Source: Curvularia sp. ZM96 (Eukaryota > Ascomycota > Dothideomycetes > Pleosporales > Pleosporaceae). From it: a stretch of DNA of 64,000 nucleotides. A model generated the notes under the pieces. The model saw nothing but the letters and a program-made list of their open reading frames with translations. It did no database searches and had not been told where the DNA came from. The position numbers and the translations under genes were made by a program. Below are positions 1-10,942 of the stretch, in pieces (position 1 is the stretch's first letter; every line of letters starts with the position of its first letter). The stretch is from assembly GCA_022457065.1 (NCBI GenBank), contig JAJGBQ010000004.1:4340001-4404000 (forward strand), given 5' to 3'.

Positions 1-230
1 CGCCCCGTTATGACGTGCGCCTGGTGCTCTGGCTCTTTGGACGTTTCCGCGGCAGTCACGTGCCTACGCTAGTCCGAAGCTCGCTGGGAGCTGGGAGCTG
101 GAGCTGCCAAAAGATTACGCGCGAGCAAACCGTACATGGACAAAACACCCACCTCGACCTCTGAACATATGATAGACGCCGATTGCTAGATAAAAACCTT
201 CTGCGACCGCTTTGCTCAGAATTTCAAACC
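1..230. other. Left edge and leader of the RNPS1-like gene
   Basis: No coding frame that I can support. The stretch carries the presumed promoter and 5' leader of the plus-strand SR-protein gene whose ATG is at 231. A TTG-initiated extension of that frame exists from 183 but has no ATG, so it is taken as untranslated. Confidence 0.4.
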
Positions 231-1410
231 ATGCCGACCCGTTCCCCGTCCCCAAGACGCTCGCGGTCGCGCACCCGCAGCCCATCTCGCGACCGGTCGC
301 AAGCCAGATCGCCCACTCGCTCTCGTTCAGCCCTGTCTGGCTCACCACGGCGGTCATTGTCTCCAAGATCTCCCACACATTCTCGCTCGCGCACTCGATC
401 CCGCTCGCCCCGGTCCCCGTCTCCCAGGCGCAATGGACGACGCAGCTACACACCAGACAGCAGATCGCGCTCGCGAGGGAGGAGCTATACTCGCAGCCCT
501 ACCCCAAGAGATGGGTCGCCAGCACCCAGAAGTGCAAAGGTGAGAAGATAGGGTGCCTGGACCCAACTACACAGACTTGCTTCGGGCCCAGCCCTGCTAC
601 CTTACCGGAATTGTCGCTAATGTTACGGCAGATTGTCGTCGAAGCCCTCACCAGGAACGTCAAAGAAGACCATATACGAGAAATATTCGGAAAGTATGGT
701 GTCATTAAGGATGTCAGGATGCCCATGAACCCGACTTGTACGTACTCTCATAGTATTGCAAGCACCCAGCTAACTGCCAAGTAGTCAACATAAACCGCGG
801 CATAGCATACATACTCTACGAGGAAGTCGACGACGCCGAGCGCGCAATTGCAAAAATGCACGACGCACAGTTGGACGGAGCTAAGATCCAAGTCTCCATT
901 GTTTTGCCTCGACGTCGCTTTTCGCAAACCCCTCCACCAGCGCGCAGAGGCCCACCACCAGGCGACAGGTTCCAGGATGACTTTGACGGTGGATATGGAA
1001 ATAGCAGTCATGGACGTGGTGGATGGGGACCACGAGGAGGAGGGCCACCTGGCGCATACAGACCACCACCTATGGACGGTCCCTCACGTCACCGCTCTCC
1101 ACCGCGCCGAATGTCGCCCGATCGTGGACAGTGGGGACGAGGTAGAGGCGGTCGTGGTGGACGCGGAGGATGGGGAGGACGTCCGCGGTCATACTCACGA
1201 TCCCGAAGCCGCTCGCCACGGAGGAGCATTTCCCGCTCTTCTTACAGTCGGTCACCGTCGAGAACGCCGCCAAGACGAGGCTACGGCAGGAGGGATAGTA
1301 CACCGCGGAGAGCTGGGCCTAGCAGTGGAAGTGGTGGAGCAAGAGGAAGGAGAAGCCCTAGCTATAGTTCCTACGGCAGCGACCGCAGCCGGAGTAGGGA
1401 CCGTAGATGA
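231..1410 (+). CDS. SR-rich RNA-binding protein, RNPS1-like
   Basis: Nuclear RNA-binding protein of the RNPS1 type, a factor that links splicing to the exon junction complex. Proposed exons are 231-539, 632-737 and 785-1410 (346 aa); the joins are phase 0 and phase 1 and keep one frame. Residues 1-103 are a dense Arg/Ser region with SPSPRR-type repeats. Residues about 104-170 form a single RRM that begins IVVEALTRNV and contains EIFGKYGVIKDV, then RGIAYILYEE in the RNP1 position. The C-terminus is Gly/Arg-rich (RGG-like) and then RS-rich again. One RRM between two RS regions fits RNPS1 better than classical SR proteins, which carry an N-terminal RRM. Start is the first ATG; the upstream extension lacks one. 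It converges on the CDK gene with about 208 nt between stops. Family is confident; orthology to RNPS1 is inference. Confidence 0.85.
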
Positions 1411-1612
1411 TTGTTGTAGTTCCTCATGCTGCACCATGTCGAAGAAAAATCGAGCAGGTGTCAATTGGGTTGGAGGCCTCGTCGACGGGGGGCATTTAGA
1501 GTGTACGATTACCCGAGTTATCCGCAGACAGGCATCGAGGCGGACCGACGACGCCTTGGCCATGGTGATAGAGCCAGTTGTCTCATTGAAAAATGTCTAT
1601 CTAATACTTCCG

Positions 1613-1618
1613 AATAAA
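1613..1618 (+). terminator. Possible poly(A) signal of the RNPS1-like gene
   Basis: An AATAAA hexamer lies about 200 nt after the RNPS1-like stop and directly abuts the stop codon of the opposite-strand kinase, so the two 3' ends probably overlap. Fungal poly(A) signals are loose, hence low confidence. Confidence 0.35.
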
Positions 1619-2965
1619 TCAAGCCATCTTCAACTGAAATCCAGCGCCCTTTTCTTCCTCTTCTCTCCCCTTGAAAATGCTACTGAAATCCAGATTCCCT
1701 TGCATACCTGGAGCATCGCCCCTCTTTGGCGCATTCGGACTCTTCTTTCTCCTCCTCTCTTGCCCAGCTTTACTGGGAAATGTGGGAAACATCTCCGTTG
1801 GCTTAGGTTTGGGCTGTTCTTTGAAGTAAGGATGGGCCAGGACCTCGTCGGCCGTGGGGCGGTGTTCTGGATTGAGCGCGAGCAACGAAGAGAGCAAGTC
1901 GATTCCCGCGGCGGTGAGGAACGGAAACTTTGCGCGGTTGAAAGACGGCGCATTGCGATGGTCTCGCGGCAGTTTGAGGCTCTTTGCGTTGGGGAGACGG
2001 TAGAACTGCGGCCAGGTCTTCTCTGAGGGCAAGCCGCACAGGGAGAAGATGAGGGACAACTCGTCGACTTCGTTTTTGCCCTGGAGTAAGGGCTCCTTGG
2101 CTAGCAGCTCCCCGAATATACAGCCTACGCTCCACATGTCGACTTCGGGCCCGTAGTCCCGCGTGCCGAGGAGCAACTCTGGGGCGCGGTACCACAGCGT
2201 TACGACGAGTTGTGTCAGAGGCGCGTTGGCAGGTGGGATATAGCGTGCCATGCCAAAGTCGGCGATTTTGAGCTGGCCCCTGTTGTTGAGCAGAATGTTT
2301 GATGTTTTGAGATCCCGATGCATGATGAAGTTTTCGTGCAGATAGCCGACTCCAGATACCAGCTGGCGTAGCAATGTTTTGACTTCTGATGCCATGAACG
2401 GCTCGCTCATGTCTTCCTGCAGTGTCTTGAGATCGTGCTCGAGGAATTCCATGACCAGGACGCATTCTTGGGGATCGTCGCCAGATAGAATCTCATGCAG
2501 GTTGACGATGTTTTTGTGTCGGCAGCGCTGTAGAATGGATATCTCGCGTAGTGCTGTGATGGGAAAGCCGTCTTGGTTGTAGTCCATTTTCACTTTCTTC
2601 AGGGCTACCACTGTATCCGAGGTTATGTCGCGTGCTCGTGATACCCAGCCATAGGAGCCTTCTTCGATTTGGTTGAGCGTCTCAAAGTTAGACGTGTGCC
2701 GGCAGGAGGACCAGCCTCCGCCTTCGAAGCGCAGTAGTTTTCTCTCTTCTTGAGCATCTTTTGATTTGGAGGCCTCTTCATCGTCGTCGCCTGTCGACAG
2801 CCTTCGACGCTTTGCAGGCCGTGATTCAGCTTCTTGCGCCGCACGTGCTGCAGCCTCTGCTTCTTGCTGCTTCTGGAGTTTTAACCGTTTCTTCTCTTCC
2901 TTTTCTTTCTTTCGACGTAGTTCCTCGGCCTTGTCTGCTTCTTCGTTTGCCCAGCGGGACGCCAT
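1619..2965 (-). CDS. Cyclin-dependent kinase of the CDK11/PITSLRE type
   Basis: Ser/Thr kinase of the CDK11 subfamily, whose members act with cyclin L in transcription and splicing. Single exon, 448 aa. Residues 1-80 are charged and coiled-coil-like (E/K/A-rich) with a KRRR nuclear-signal-like patch near 52-55. The kinase domain runs from about 94 to 380: glycine loop EEGSYGWV at 101-108, catalytic Lys in VALK (K123), cyclin-binding helix PITALRE at 135-141 (one change from PITSLRE), HRDLK at 216-220, DFG at 236-238, and T-loop VVTLWYRAPELLLG, which matches CDK11 rather than CDK1. The C-terminal tail of about 70 residues is Lys/Pro-rich. Start is the ATG at 2965, preceded by a pyrimidine-rich leader. 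It is divergent from the NDUFAF7 gene with 250 nt between starts. S. pombe Ppk23 is a likely relative. Confidence 0.92.
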   Translation of the reverse strand: MASRWANEEADKAEELRRKKEKEEKKRLKLQKQQEAEAAARAAQEAESRPAKRRRLSTGDDDEEASKSKDAQEERKLLRFEGGGWSSCRHTSNFETLNQIEEGSYGWVSRARDITSDTVVALKKVKMDYNQDGFPITALREISILQRCRHKNIVNLHEILSGDDPQECVLVMEFLEHDLKTLQEDMSEPFMASEVKTLLRQLVSGVGYLHENFIMHRDLKTSNILLNNRGQLKIADFGMARYIPPANAPLTQLVVTLWYRAPELLLGTRDYGPEVDMWSVGCIFGELLAKEPLLQGKNEVDELSLIFSLCGLPSEKTWPQFYRLPNAKSLKLPRDHRNAPSFNRAKFPFLTAAGIDLLSSLLALNPEHRPTADEVLAHPYFKEQPKPKPTEMFPTFPSKAGQERRRKKSPNAPKRGDAPGMQGNLDFSSIFKGREEEEKGAGFQLKMA

Positions 2966-3215
2966 TGCTCCTTCTCTTTCTCTTTTTCAACTCTTACTTT
3001 GTTTCTGAGTATTTTCCGCCTGACATACAATGCAAACTTCACCTAGAGCCGGATACCACGGACTGAAATATGATTGGCATCCGAATTAGAGCGTCGCAGA
3101 CAGTGACAGGCCAGAGCTAAGGGTGATGGTCATAGCTTCGTTCACCCCGGCGTTCCGATTTGAACTTTTGAGTTCCGAACGCGCAGACGTCATGGAACGA
3201 CGATAGAGCGTCGAC

Positions 3216-4959
3216 ATGAGAACACAACCCCTAAATCTACTGCGGACCGCAGCGCGAAATGGGCGCTTAGTCGCCAAACCAATTGGGTGCCAGAGAAGTA
3301 AATGCGCTTCAAGGTGGTCGTCGACCTCTGCTCCTGCAAACTCGGAACGGCAATGGTCAACGCCTCTGGCAAAGACTCTAGCCCAGGCCATTACCGTAAG
3401 GAACCAATTGGCCTACCATATGCAAGGTCTGACAGTGATATCAGACGACTGGACCGATATCCGTCGCGGCATACATGCGACAATGCCTCACTCATCCTGA
3501 AGGCGGTTACTACACCAGACAAACCACAAGCGGGCAGGATCAGTTCGGAACAAAGGGCGATTTTGTGACCTCACCGGAAATTAGCCAGATATTTGGCGAG
3601 TTGATCGGCATATGGGTATACGCAGAATGGTTGGCACAAGGAAGGAAAGACAAGGTGCAGATCATTGAGGTTGGCCCTGGACGAGGCACATTAATGGACG
3701 ATGTCCTAAGGGTAAAACAAACACCTAGGAAACAAAGCAGAAGATGGATTGACAAGTCACCAGACTATCTCCACATTCAAGACTTTCGCCAAGAGCATTG
3801 AGGCGATTTACCTCATTGAAGCGTCGCCCTACCTACAGAAACAGCAGGCAAAACTGCTTTCTGGAACGGAAGAGCTCACAAAGAGTGAAATTGGCCTAAC
3901 TGCGCCATGCAAGTACATTCCAGACTGCAAGATTGAGTGGTGTGAAGACATACGGCTTGTTCCCAAGGGTGTGTTTCTGGCGATGCCTCATCCTACCAAT
4001 CTGACCGATTGCTGACAACGGACATAGAAGCCACAGCGACCCCCTTTATACTCGCTCACGAGTTCTTTGATGCGCTTCCTATACACGTCTTTCAGAACGT
4101 CGCGCAGTCTTCCGTACCTGCGTCATCGACTATCATTACACCAACAGGTCCTATCACACCCAAGCACGGCGTAACGGCCCCCAAGAACAACTGGCATGAG
4201 CTTGTTGTATCACCAACCTCTCCATATGCAGACGGGGATACATCAAGCTCATCGGCGCCGAAGAATGCTGAGAAACTCGATTTTGAGCTGACTGTATCAA
4301 AGACACCAACACCGCATTCGTTGTACCTGCCCAAGCTATCAGATCGTTACAAGAAGCTGGAGAACACGCCCGATGCAGTTATCGAGATCTCACCAGAGTC
4401 ACTTGCTTACGTATCAGACTTTGCTGTAAGGATAGGCGGTAGTAACACCAAGCCTAGTAACACACCAGCGCCAGGCGGTCAACCTAGCGCGCCACAACAT
4501 GACGAGGAAACTTTCACAAAACCACAGCCCTCCGGGGCAGCTCTAATCCTCGACTACGGCCCTCTAGACACAATCCCAGCAAACACCCTTCGCGGCATCC
4601 GCTCGCATACTACAGTGTCACCTTTTGCTTCGCCAGGTCTCGTGGATCTCTCTGCTGATGTAGACTTTCTTGCCTTAGCCGACTCAGCTCTGGATGCCTC
4701 TCCCGGCGTCGAAGTTCATGGCCCTGTCGAGCAATCCTTTTTCCTGTCTACAATGGGTATCAAGGAACGGGCTGACCGTCTCCTCAAGGCAGCAAAGGAT
4801 GACGAAACGAAGAAGCGTCTGGAAACGGGCTGGAAGAGACTTGTAGATAGAGGCCCAAATGGAATGGGCAAGATGTACAAGGCGTTGGCTATTGTGCCGT
4901 ATAAGAAGCAGGGTCCGGTGAGAAGGCCAATTGGGTTTGGAGGGGATATTGTTGCGTGA
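3216..4959 (+). CDS. NDUFAF7: NDUFAF7/MidA-type mitochondrial protein arginine methyltransferase
   Basis: SAM-dependent methyltransferase of the DUF185/MidA family; the known member dimethylates an arginine of the NDUFS2 subunit during complex I assembly in the mitochondrial matrix. Exons 3216-3395, 3445-3711, 3764-3968 and 4028-4959 give 527 aa with introns of 49, 52 and 59 nt. Residues 1-45 are Arg/Ser/Ala-rich without acidic residues until the very end, as expected for a mitochondrial presequence. Family motifs follow in order: [35 protein letters not shown], the SAM-binding [19 protein letters not shown], and [11 protein letters not shown]. The C-terminal half is longer than in animals because of low-complexity insertions after 'FQNVAQ' and around residues 350-390. 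The third intron join (GAA split after its first base) is the least certain splice, although it restores the expected EATATPF block. Confidence 0.9.
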
Positions 4960-5484
4960 AGTCGCGTAGTAGGCAATTAGATACCATGACACTAGAGCTT
5001 CTACATAGCGTGCTTGGATTCAAAGCCTTCGTGTTCGACTGTTTCATATGGTAGCTGACAAGCTTATACCTTGAAGATACGAGGCACTAGTGGTTCTTCT
5101 CCTCGTACTGCCTTTCTACTCTCTCAACACATGATCGATTGACTAGATTAAAGACAAAAACACTCAATCGTGTTGCTTATAGGTAGTGATGTAATATCAC
5201 GCCGACCAATTTTGATATAGACAAGAAGAGGCTGTTGACTTTGTCCTTATGGTCAAGCCTACACCACTGCACAGCATACAAAACATGATCGAGCGATCCA
5301 CGTCCATGTGCCGATTTCCCGCGCGGAAAGCTTATATGGTCCGCTAATTAGTCCTCTCGTTTCAAGGTCAAGGAAGAAAAGCAGTATTTTGGACATAAAT
5401 ACTAGCGATTGCCCTGCTCACTGGATACAAGCAACACGATCACCACCTCTATTGCACTTACCAACACTCAGTTAGACCTAGATC
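4960..5484. other. Intergenic; 3' end of NDUFAF7 and promoter of the cysteine-rich peptide gene
   Basis: No coding frame supported. A weak TATA-like stretch (CATAAATA, 5394-5401) sits about 85 nt upstream of the peptide start, followed by a C/A-rich leader. Confidence 0.35.
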
Positions 5485-5795
5485 ATGAAGCTCACCTTTG
5501 TCATCGCCACAATCGTGGCTATCGCATCAGCCTTCGCTGTTATTCCCGCGGAGCTGCAAGAGAGGAGTTGCACTCTTAACGGATGTAAGTGGTCGCCTTG
5601 CCCAATATCTTCTCAGTTGCTAACAGATACAGTCAATTGTGGTAGCGATAGACAATGCTGCTCTGGCGTCTGCATGGGTAGGGGAAACCCCATGGCCACT
5701 AATAGTCTGAAATGGCTAATCCTGTGCTAGATATCATATGCGGACAACAGAAAACGTGCCAGGACTCACGTAGGAATTGCATGAAAACGAGTTGA
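5485..5795 (+). CDS. Small secreted cysteine-rich peptide, knottin-like spacing
   Basis: Three exons (5485-5584, 5633-5677, 5731-5795) encode 69 aa; both introns (48 and 53 nt) have GT...AG ends and keep frame. Residues 1-18 form a clear signal peptide (KLTFVIATIVAIASAFA), followed by a short propeptide-like stretch ending LQER. The remaining 41 or so residues hold eight cysteines spaced C-x6-C-x5-CC-x3-C-x4-C-x5-C-x6-C. The first six fit the inhibitor-cystine-knot pattern C...C...CC...C...C. No family is recognised. It could be a secreted effector, an antimicrobial peptide or another extracellular peptide; no activity can be inferred from sequence alone. The flanks are gene-poor, which is common for effector-like genes. 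The coding call rests on signal peptide plus spliced Cys pattern; the single-exon reading loses five of the eight cysteines. Confidence 0.72.
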
Positions 5796-7407
5796 TTGCG
5801 GATGCTCCGATAGTAGGCTGGAGTTCAGTGCGAGGAAAGTTCGATATGGGCCTTGACGTGGGGATGGGCTTGGGAGAGAGGAGAGGGAATGAGTTGTGGT
5901 TGTTGATGGAAGCGCCTAGCGACTTACTTAAATTACTCTCAGCAATGTTTCCCTATTATTTCATCGCTCGAAATATGACGTGGATAGGGTTTGCTTGTTC
6001 TATGGCATCTCGATCCTTCGTCATTTCGTCTACGGTACCTATCGTAATTAGACCAAATACCAATATACGCGCTGAACCTAGCACGCGACGCGCTCACCGC
6101 ACTTGCATAAACACTTATTCACTATACCAGATACTCCGAATGGATTCTTCGTAGAGTTCTTTTGAGAAGGTATCTGATTTGTTAGAATGACTGATCAAGC
6201 ATATTCAGTATGGAGGCAAGCCCTAGTATGCATAATTACTACAGTCATTCAGCAAGTTTGCCTGTTTTGCGTTTCGAAAGGTTGTTCTAGACACCGGTTC
6301 TAGGATGTTCAGTATTACTAGGTTGGCGACTCCAAAACAGACTAGGATGATAGCCTTTTGGTGATGTACGAAGGCGGAAATCTTATACAAGTAGTGGCGT
6401 TACAGTTGAGTTTGAACTCAGCGATGGGTAGCTTGTGCGCACCTTGTCCTGCTTGCAGTTGGCGGACGCTTCAACTTGGGCTTGGTGTTTGTAGTCTGGT
6501 TGTAGGTTTACAGAGTAGTAATATTTTAGTACGCCCCGTATCAAGTGGATCACGGGTGACGCGTGGTGCGTGGCCTACCGATCTGGATAGTACATGTCAG
6601 GAGGAAGAGGAAGACCTTAAACAAGCAATTCAACTACCGCTAGAACCATAAAACAGTACTTAATATGGTATCGTTCACTTTAGTATGATGGCTACGAAAA
6701 CAAAGATCGTGATGTGGTTGAGTGGACGTTAAAGGGCTACAAATCCGTTCACAGAAGCACGCTAGACGGCGGATCATCATACTACTCTAATTTCTAGGTC
6801 TCTATAGTTAAATGCATCCGCAAATAAACCTCAACAATGAATGCTCTATGATTTCCCAAGAAAAGGTCAAGAACGCAAAATTAGACCACAACGCGATGGC
6901 TTATGCGCAAGAGAAGCTCGTCGTCACATCTACAGAGAAAGGAAGTTTCAAGAACTTCTCATTTGAGCCATAGAACTTTTTTCGATTTATAAGAGAAGGT
7001 TACAAGCGATATCAATGTTCGTTGTTATGTCGAATCAAGAAAGTGCGGGGCTTGGCCGTACAGGTTCGTTTTTGTCCATAGATGCGAAAAACGAAAGCTG
7101 TAAAAAAAAAAAACAAGAACGAATACTGCACATACGTTCAGATAATTGCGCAGTTTGATGTTGGCCATTGTAGAAGGATGAATTGATGATGCGCGGGAAT
7201 GGCGCGGGACCGGGGTATACTACGCGACGATGACGTTTTGTCCCTGATAGCCCAGCCCGCAACCCTGATTACACCTTTCCTGGCATGTCGACCCAAAAAG
7301 AGGGGACAAGCAACCCTGCTGCGGCTGCCATTCCTTACTTCACCAACCTCTCCTCGTCCGTATACAGACTCAAAATCGCCCTCCTCACCTCGGCCTCGTC
7401 GTCGGAT
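5796..7407. other. 1.6-kb gene-poor stretch
   Basis: Relatively AT-rich with scattered short frames only (for example 5777-6154 and 6358-6651), none with recognisable motifs or splice partners. It includes a poly(A) run near 7101-7112. The last 200 nt are CT-rich and act as promoter and leader of the scramblase gene. Confidence 0.4.
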
Positions 7408-9805
7408 ATGGCCAAATCAAACGCCCTACAGTCCAATCTCGATGTCGACTATGTGATCAATTACCGCTTTGCCAGCACGGGTAAGCTTGCCAGTACGGCG
7501 GAATGAATGAAGCAGCGCGCTGACGGGTTTGTAGACAAGGATAAGGCGGCTGCACAGTTTGAGAAGCTTTGCGAGGCCCTTGCCAATGTCGGCCTGCAGA
7601 CGGAGGTCCGCAATGGAGACTCGAACTCGCTTCTGCTCTTTGTGAGGGTTGCTTCGGACGAGCACTTGTTTGGCGAGGTTTACAGGTCCAGGTACGTACA
7701 GCTGATGCTCTCCCTCGACCGACTAATGGCTAACCTTGGGCAGAGTCCGCGACTGGATCCATGGCGTCCGATCTGCCGCCCCTGAAAAAGTTACTCGTGA
7801 ATCCCTCGAAGCAGAGCCACTGTACGAGGCCGAACGGCTGCGCATAATCTACCAGCTCATTACAAACCCTACCTCAGAAGGCGGAGCCGGAATAACACCC
7901 AAGGAGGGCGAATGGAAGAATGTCGAATCCATATTCGCCCTGCACGACCATGCCTACAACAAGGATTGGATCAAGAAGTGGACGTCACAATACATCCTGA
8001 CTACCGAAGACTTGGATGAAATTCGCAATCGCATGGGAGAGAAGGTAGGCTAGTTTACTAAGCCTTAGGTCAATCTTGGGCTGACAAGGACAGATCGCCT
8101 TCTACTTTGCCTTCACGCAGTCCTACTTTACCTTCCTCATCCCGGCCGCGGGATTTGGCCTCTTCTCATGGCTATTCCTTGGCTATTTCTCACCCATTTA
8201 TGCTCTTGCAAGCGCTTTGTGGTGCACCGTCTTCACCGAGTACTGGAAGCACCAGGAGAGAGATCTGAGCGTTCGCTGGGGCGTCAAGGGCGTGTCCAAT
8301 ATCGAGGTTAAGAAGAGAGACTTCACGCCCGAGAAGACCATCACGGACCCTGTCACGGGCGAGCAAGTTGGTTTCTTCCCTGCATCCAAACGCTTCCAGA
8401 GGCAATTGTTGCAAATCCCCTTTGCAATCATTGCGGCCTGCTCGCTTGGAGCTGTCATTGCGACGTGTTTCGGTATTGAGGTCTTCATTTCGGAAGTCTA
8501 TGACGGACCACTCAAGAGCGTCTTGGTGAGCAGTGCAATCGCGTTACCTTCTGTTGCAGTATTAATTATCCCTAGGTCTTTATTCCTACTGGTATCCTCA
8601 CCACGGTCAACCCTATCCTAAACACACTCCTGACCCATGCTGCCACTCAACTGACCCAGTTCGAAAACTATGAGACCCATGCCGCGTACGAGAAAGCCTT
8701 GACCCAGAAGATCTTTGTCATGAACTTTATCATGTCTTACCTGGGTATCTTCTTGACTGCTTTCGTCTACGTCCCTTTTGGCAAAGTCATCGTGCCATAC
8801 TTGGACGTCTTTCATGTCGCTGTTCGACCTTTCGCCCAGGATGAGAAGCAACTCCATCTCGAATCAAAGAGCTCCAACTGGAGCATCAACCCTGACCGTC
8901 TTCGCAAGCAGGTTATTTACTTTACCGTGACTGCCCAGGTGGTCAACCTGGGCATGGAACTCATTGTCCCATATCTCAAGCGTCGCGGACTTGACAAGTA
9001 CAAGGAGATCCAGTCGGAACGAGCTGCTAAGAACGGCGGATCTGCACCACCTGCTGCTACCAACGACCCACCTGAGGACGCCGCTTTCCTCGACCGTGTC
9101 CGCAAAGAGGCCGAGCTCGAAGTCTACGACGTCACCGCCGATCTCCGCGAGATGGTTGTTCAGTTTGGTTACCTATCACTCTTCTCTGTTGTCTGGCCCC
9201 TGACTGCTGTATCATTCCTCATCAACAACTGGGTTGAGCTCCGTGCCGACGCGATGAAGATCTGCGTGGAGATGCGCCGACCCACACCATGGCGTGCCGA
9301 CACTATTGGTCCCTGGCTTGACTCCCTATCTTTCCTCACTTGGCTCGGCAGTATTACCACTTCAGCTCTCGTTTACATGTTCTGGAACGACAACACGGGT
9401 CCCGACGGCAGCCCCAGCAACATTCAGCTCTGGGCTCTCCTTCTCACCGTCTTCTTTGCGGAACACCTCTTCATTCTCTTCCGCTGGGGCGTTCGAATCA
9501 TCCTTTCCAAGCTCGACACCCCAGGCTTACAGAAGGAGCGCCGCGAGCGTTTCCTCGTTCGCAAGCAGTATTTTGAAGAAAACCTCAGTCAGCTACAAAA
9601 CATTCCTAAGCTGAATGAAAAGGACAGCGAGATTACTAGGAGCAGTCTAGAGGAAGACGCACGACGAAGCAGTCTGAGCGAGACTACTGCTGAGACTAGG
9701 TTCTGGGAGCGTCAAAGGAGCTGGAGGGAGAGTGCGGCTGTGGCAAGGAAGCTTATTGAGCAGGCCCAAAACGAGACAATTGTCGAGACGAAGAAGGAGC
9801 TGTAG
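7408..9805 (+). CDS. TMEM16/anoctamin-family membrane protein (fungal scramblase, Ist2-like)
   Basis: Polytopic membrane protein of the TMEM16 family; characterised fungal members are Ca2+-activated lipid scramblases, and yeast Ist2 tethers ER to plasma membrane. Exons 7408-7480, 7535-7691, 7744-8044, 8094-8525 and 8576-9805 give 730 aa, close to the roughly 735 of the Aspergillus protein. The N-terminal cytosolic domain starts LDVDYVINYRF and contains RDWIHGVRSAAP and FALHDHAYNKDWIKKW. The membrane region begins IAFYFAFTQSYFTFLIP, then EYWKHQERDLSVRWGVKG, QLLQIPFA, and QFGYLSLFSVVWPL plus NNWVELRADA, where the family's Ca2+-site glutamates lie. The C-terminus is charged and ends without further domains. 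An in-frame ATG at 7285 would add 41 residues that read like translated leader; 7408 has a better context and gives the family-typical N-terminus. Converges on the Trf4 gene. Confidence 0.9.
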
Positions 9806-10942
9806 AGGGGGTGTGTTCGAATGGTAGTAAAGGGGGTTTATCACCTTTGAAGATGGAGGTGGGTTGACTATTTCTAGTCTGGTGTACTTTGAGTTCTGCG
9901 TCTACTTTAGCGAGTATTGAAGAAAAGTTCTCCATAACAATTGTAATAAGATTGGTAGTTATACATAGAGGTCCTAGCAAGGTAGAAAAAAGAAATGCTT
10001 TTTCTACTTGCCATTTTCGAAGCAAAAAGTCCGTCTTTCTTCCTCAAGCGCACGCATTAGAAGCCTGCAGACTCAATGAGAAAAGACGTCCCATTGCTGG
10101 TGACAGTTTCTGCTGCTGCAGAATGATGAAGTTTTTAGTCATTAGTAGAATGGTTTGTCCCATCCGGGAAGGAAAACCCAGATGGATCAAAGATAAGAGC
10201 GAGAATGGAAAGAGGGAAGAGGACCTGGAAAAACGGATTATCATGGAATACACCGCAGCTAACAGTACAGAGAAAGAGGCAATGGTTAATAGAAAAGACC
10301 TGGATAAAAGTTACACGTAAAAGAGAACATGTTTGTTCATAAGACATGTGTGTGCTCTTTGAGCCTTGTCTCTTTTTTTTCTTTTCTGGGTTTCGGACAG
10401 AAGATATACACCTTGTGTGTCAGAGACCGGAAGTTCTATGGGGAGGTTATCATGTAATCGCTCATGAGGCCGAATTTCTCCGTATCGAATGAAAGCGAGG
10501 TCGTCTGTCCGTCTGTCCGTCCATTCGTGCCGGAAGTATTACCCGTCCATAATTCGCCAAACGCCTAAAGCAGCCTGTTGCGAGGCCAACTCCGAGGGGT
10601 ATCTCATATTGTAAGGAGTATGCTTGAAACAAAATGCGCAGTTCCTAACCTGTTTGGAAAGAGGGTAAGTGAGTAAAGCATGCCAAGGCATTTATACTCG
10701 CCTACTCTCACACCAAATTGCTCTGGTTCTTTGAAGAACAAGGGCGTTTGTCCGTCCTCTAAATGCCCGCGGATCCCGTGCCCCCCGTGCATAGACAACA
10801 TTGTTGTATCGTACAACCATGCCGAAATCATTTCCCCGTATCTCTGGCTCATTTGTCAAAAGGAGTTTGGGCGAGGGAGGTGAGCTGGTGGAAGACGGCA
10901 CTGCAGAACGAAAGCGGCCAAATCAAATCCAATAACTTAACC
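9806..10942. other. Convergent intergenic region
   Basis: Lies between the 3' ends of the scramblase and Trf4 genes. Open frames at 9889-10320 (+) and 10604-10901 (-) show no motif. The second could contribute a short terminal exon to the Trf4 gene (see that entry). A CTGTCCGT tandem repeat is at 10502-10522. Confidence 0.4.
10502..10522. repeat. Short CTGTCCGT microsatellite
   Basis: About two and a half copies of the octamer CTGTCCGT in intergenic DNA. No function is inferred. Confidence 0.6.

Noticed and set aside
848..2026. 392-codon plus-strand frame spanning the end of the RNPS1-like gene and antisense to the kinase
   Set aside because: It overlaps two strongly supported genes, has no motif and its composition follows the RS-coding and kinase-coding strands.
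1803..2465. 220-codon minus-strand frame
   Set aside because: Alternative frame of the CDK11-type kinase exon, whose own frame carries all kinase motifs.
7285..7407. Upstream in-frame ATG of the TMEM16 gene
   Set aside because: The extra 41 residues read like leader sequence, and the family N-terminus and length fit the ATG at 7408 better; kept as an alternative only.
9889..10320. 143-codon plus-strand frame after the scramblase gene
   Set aside because: AT-rich convergent intergenic DNA; no motif.
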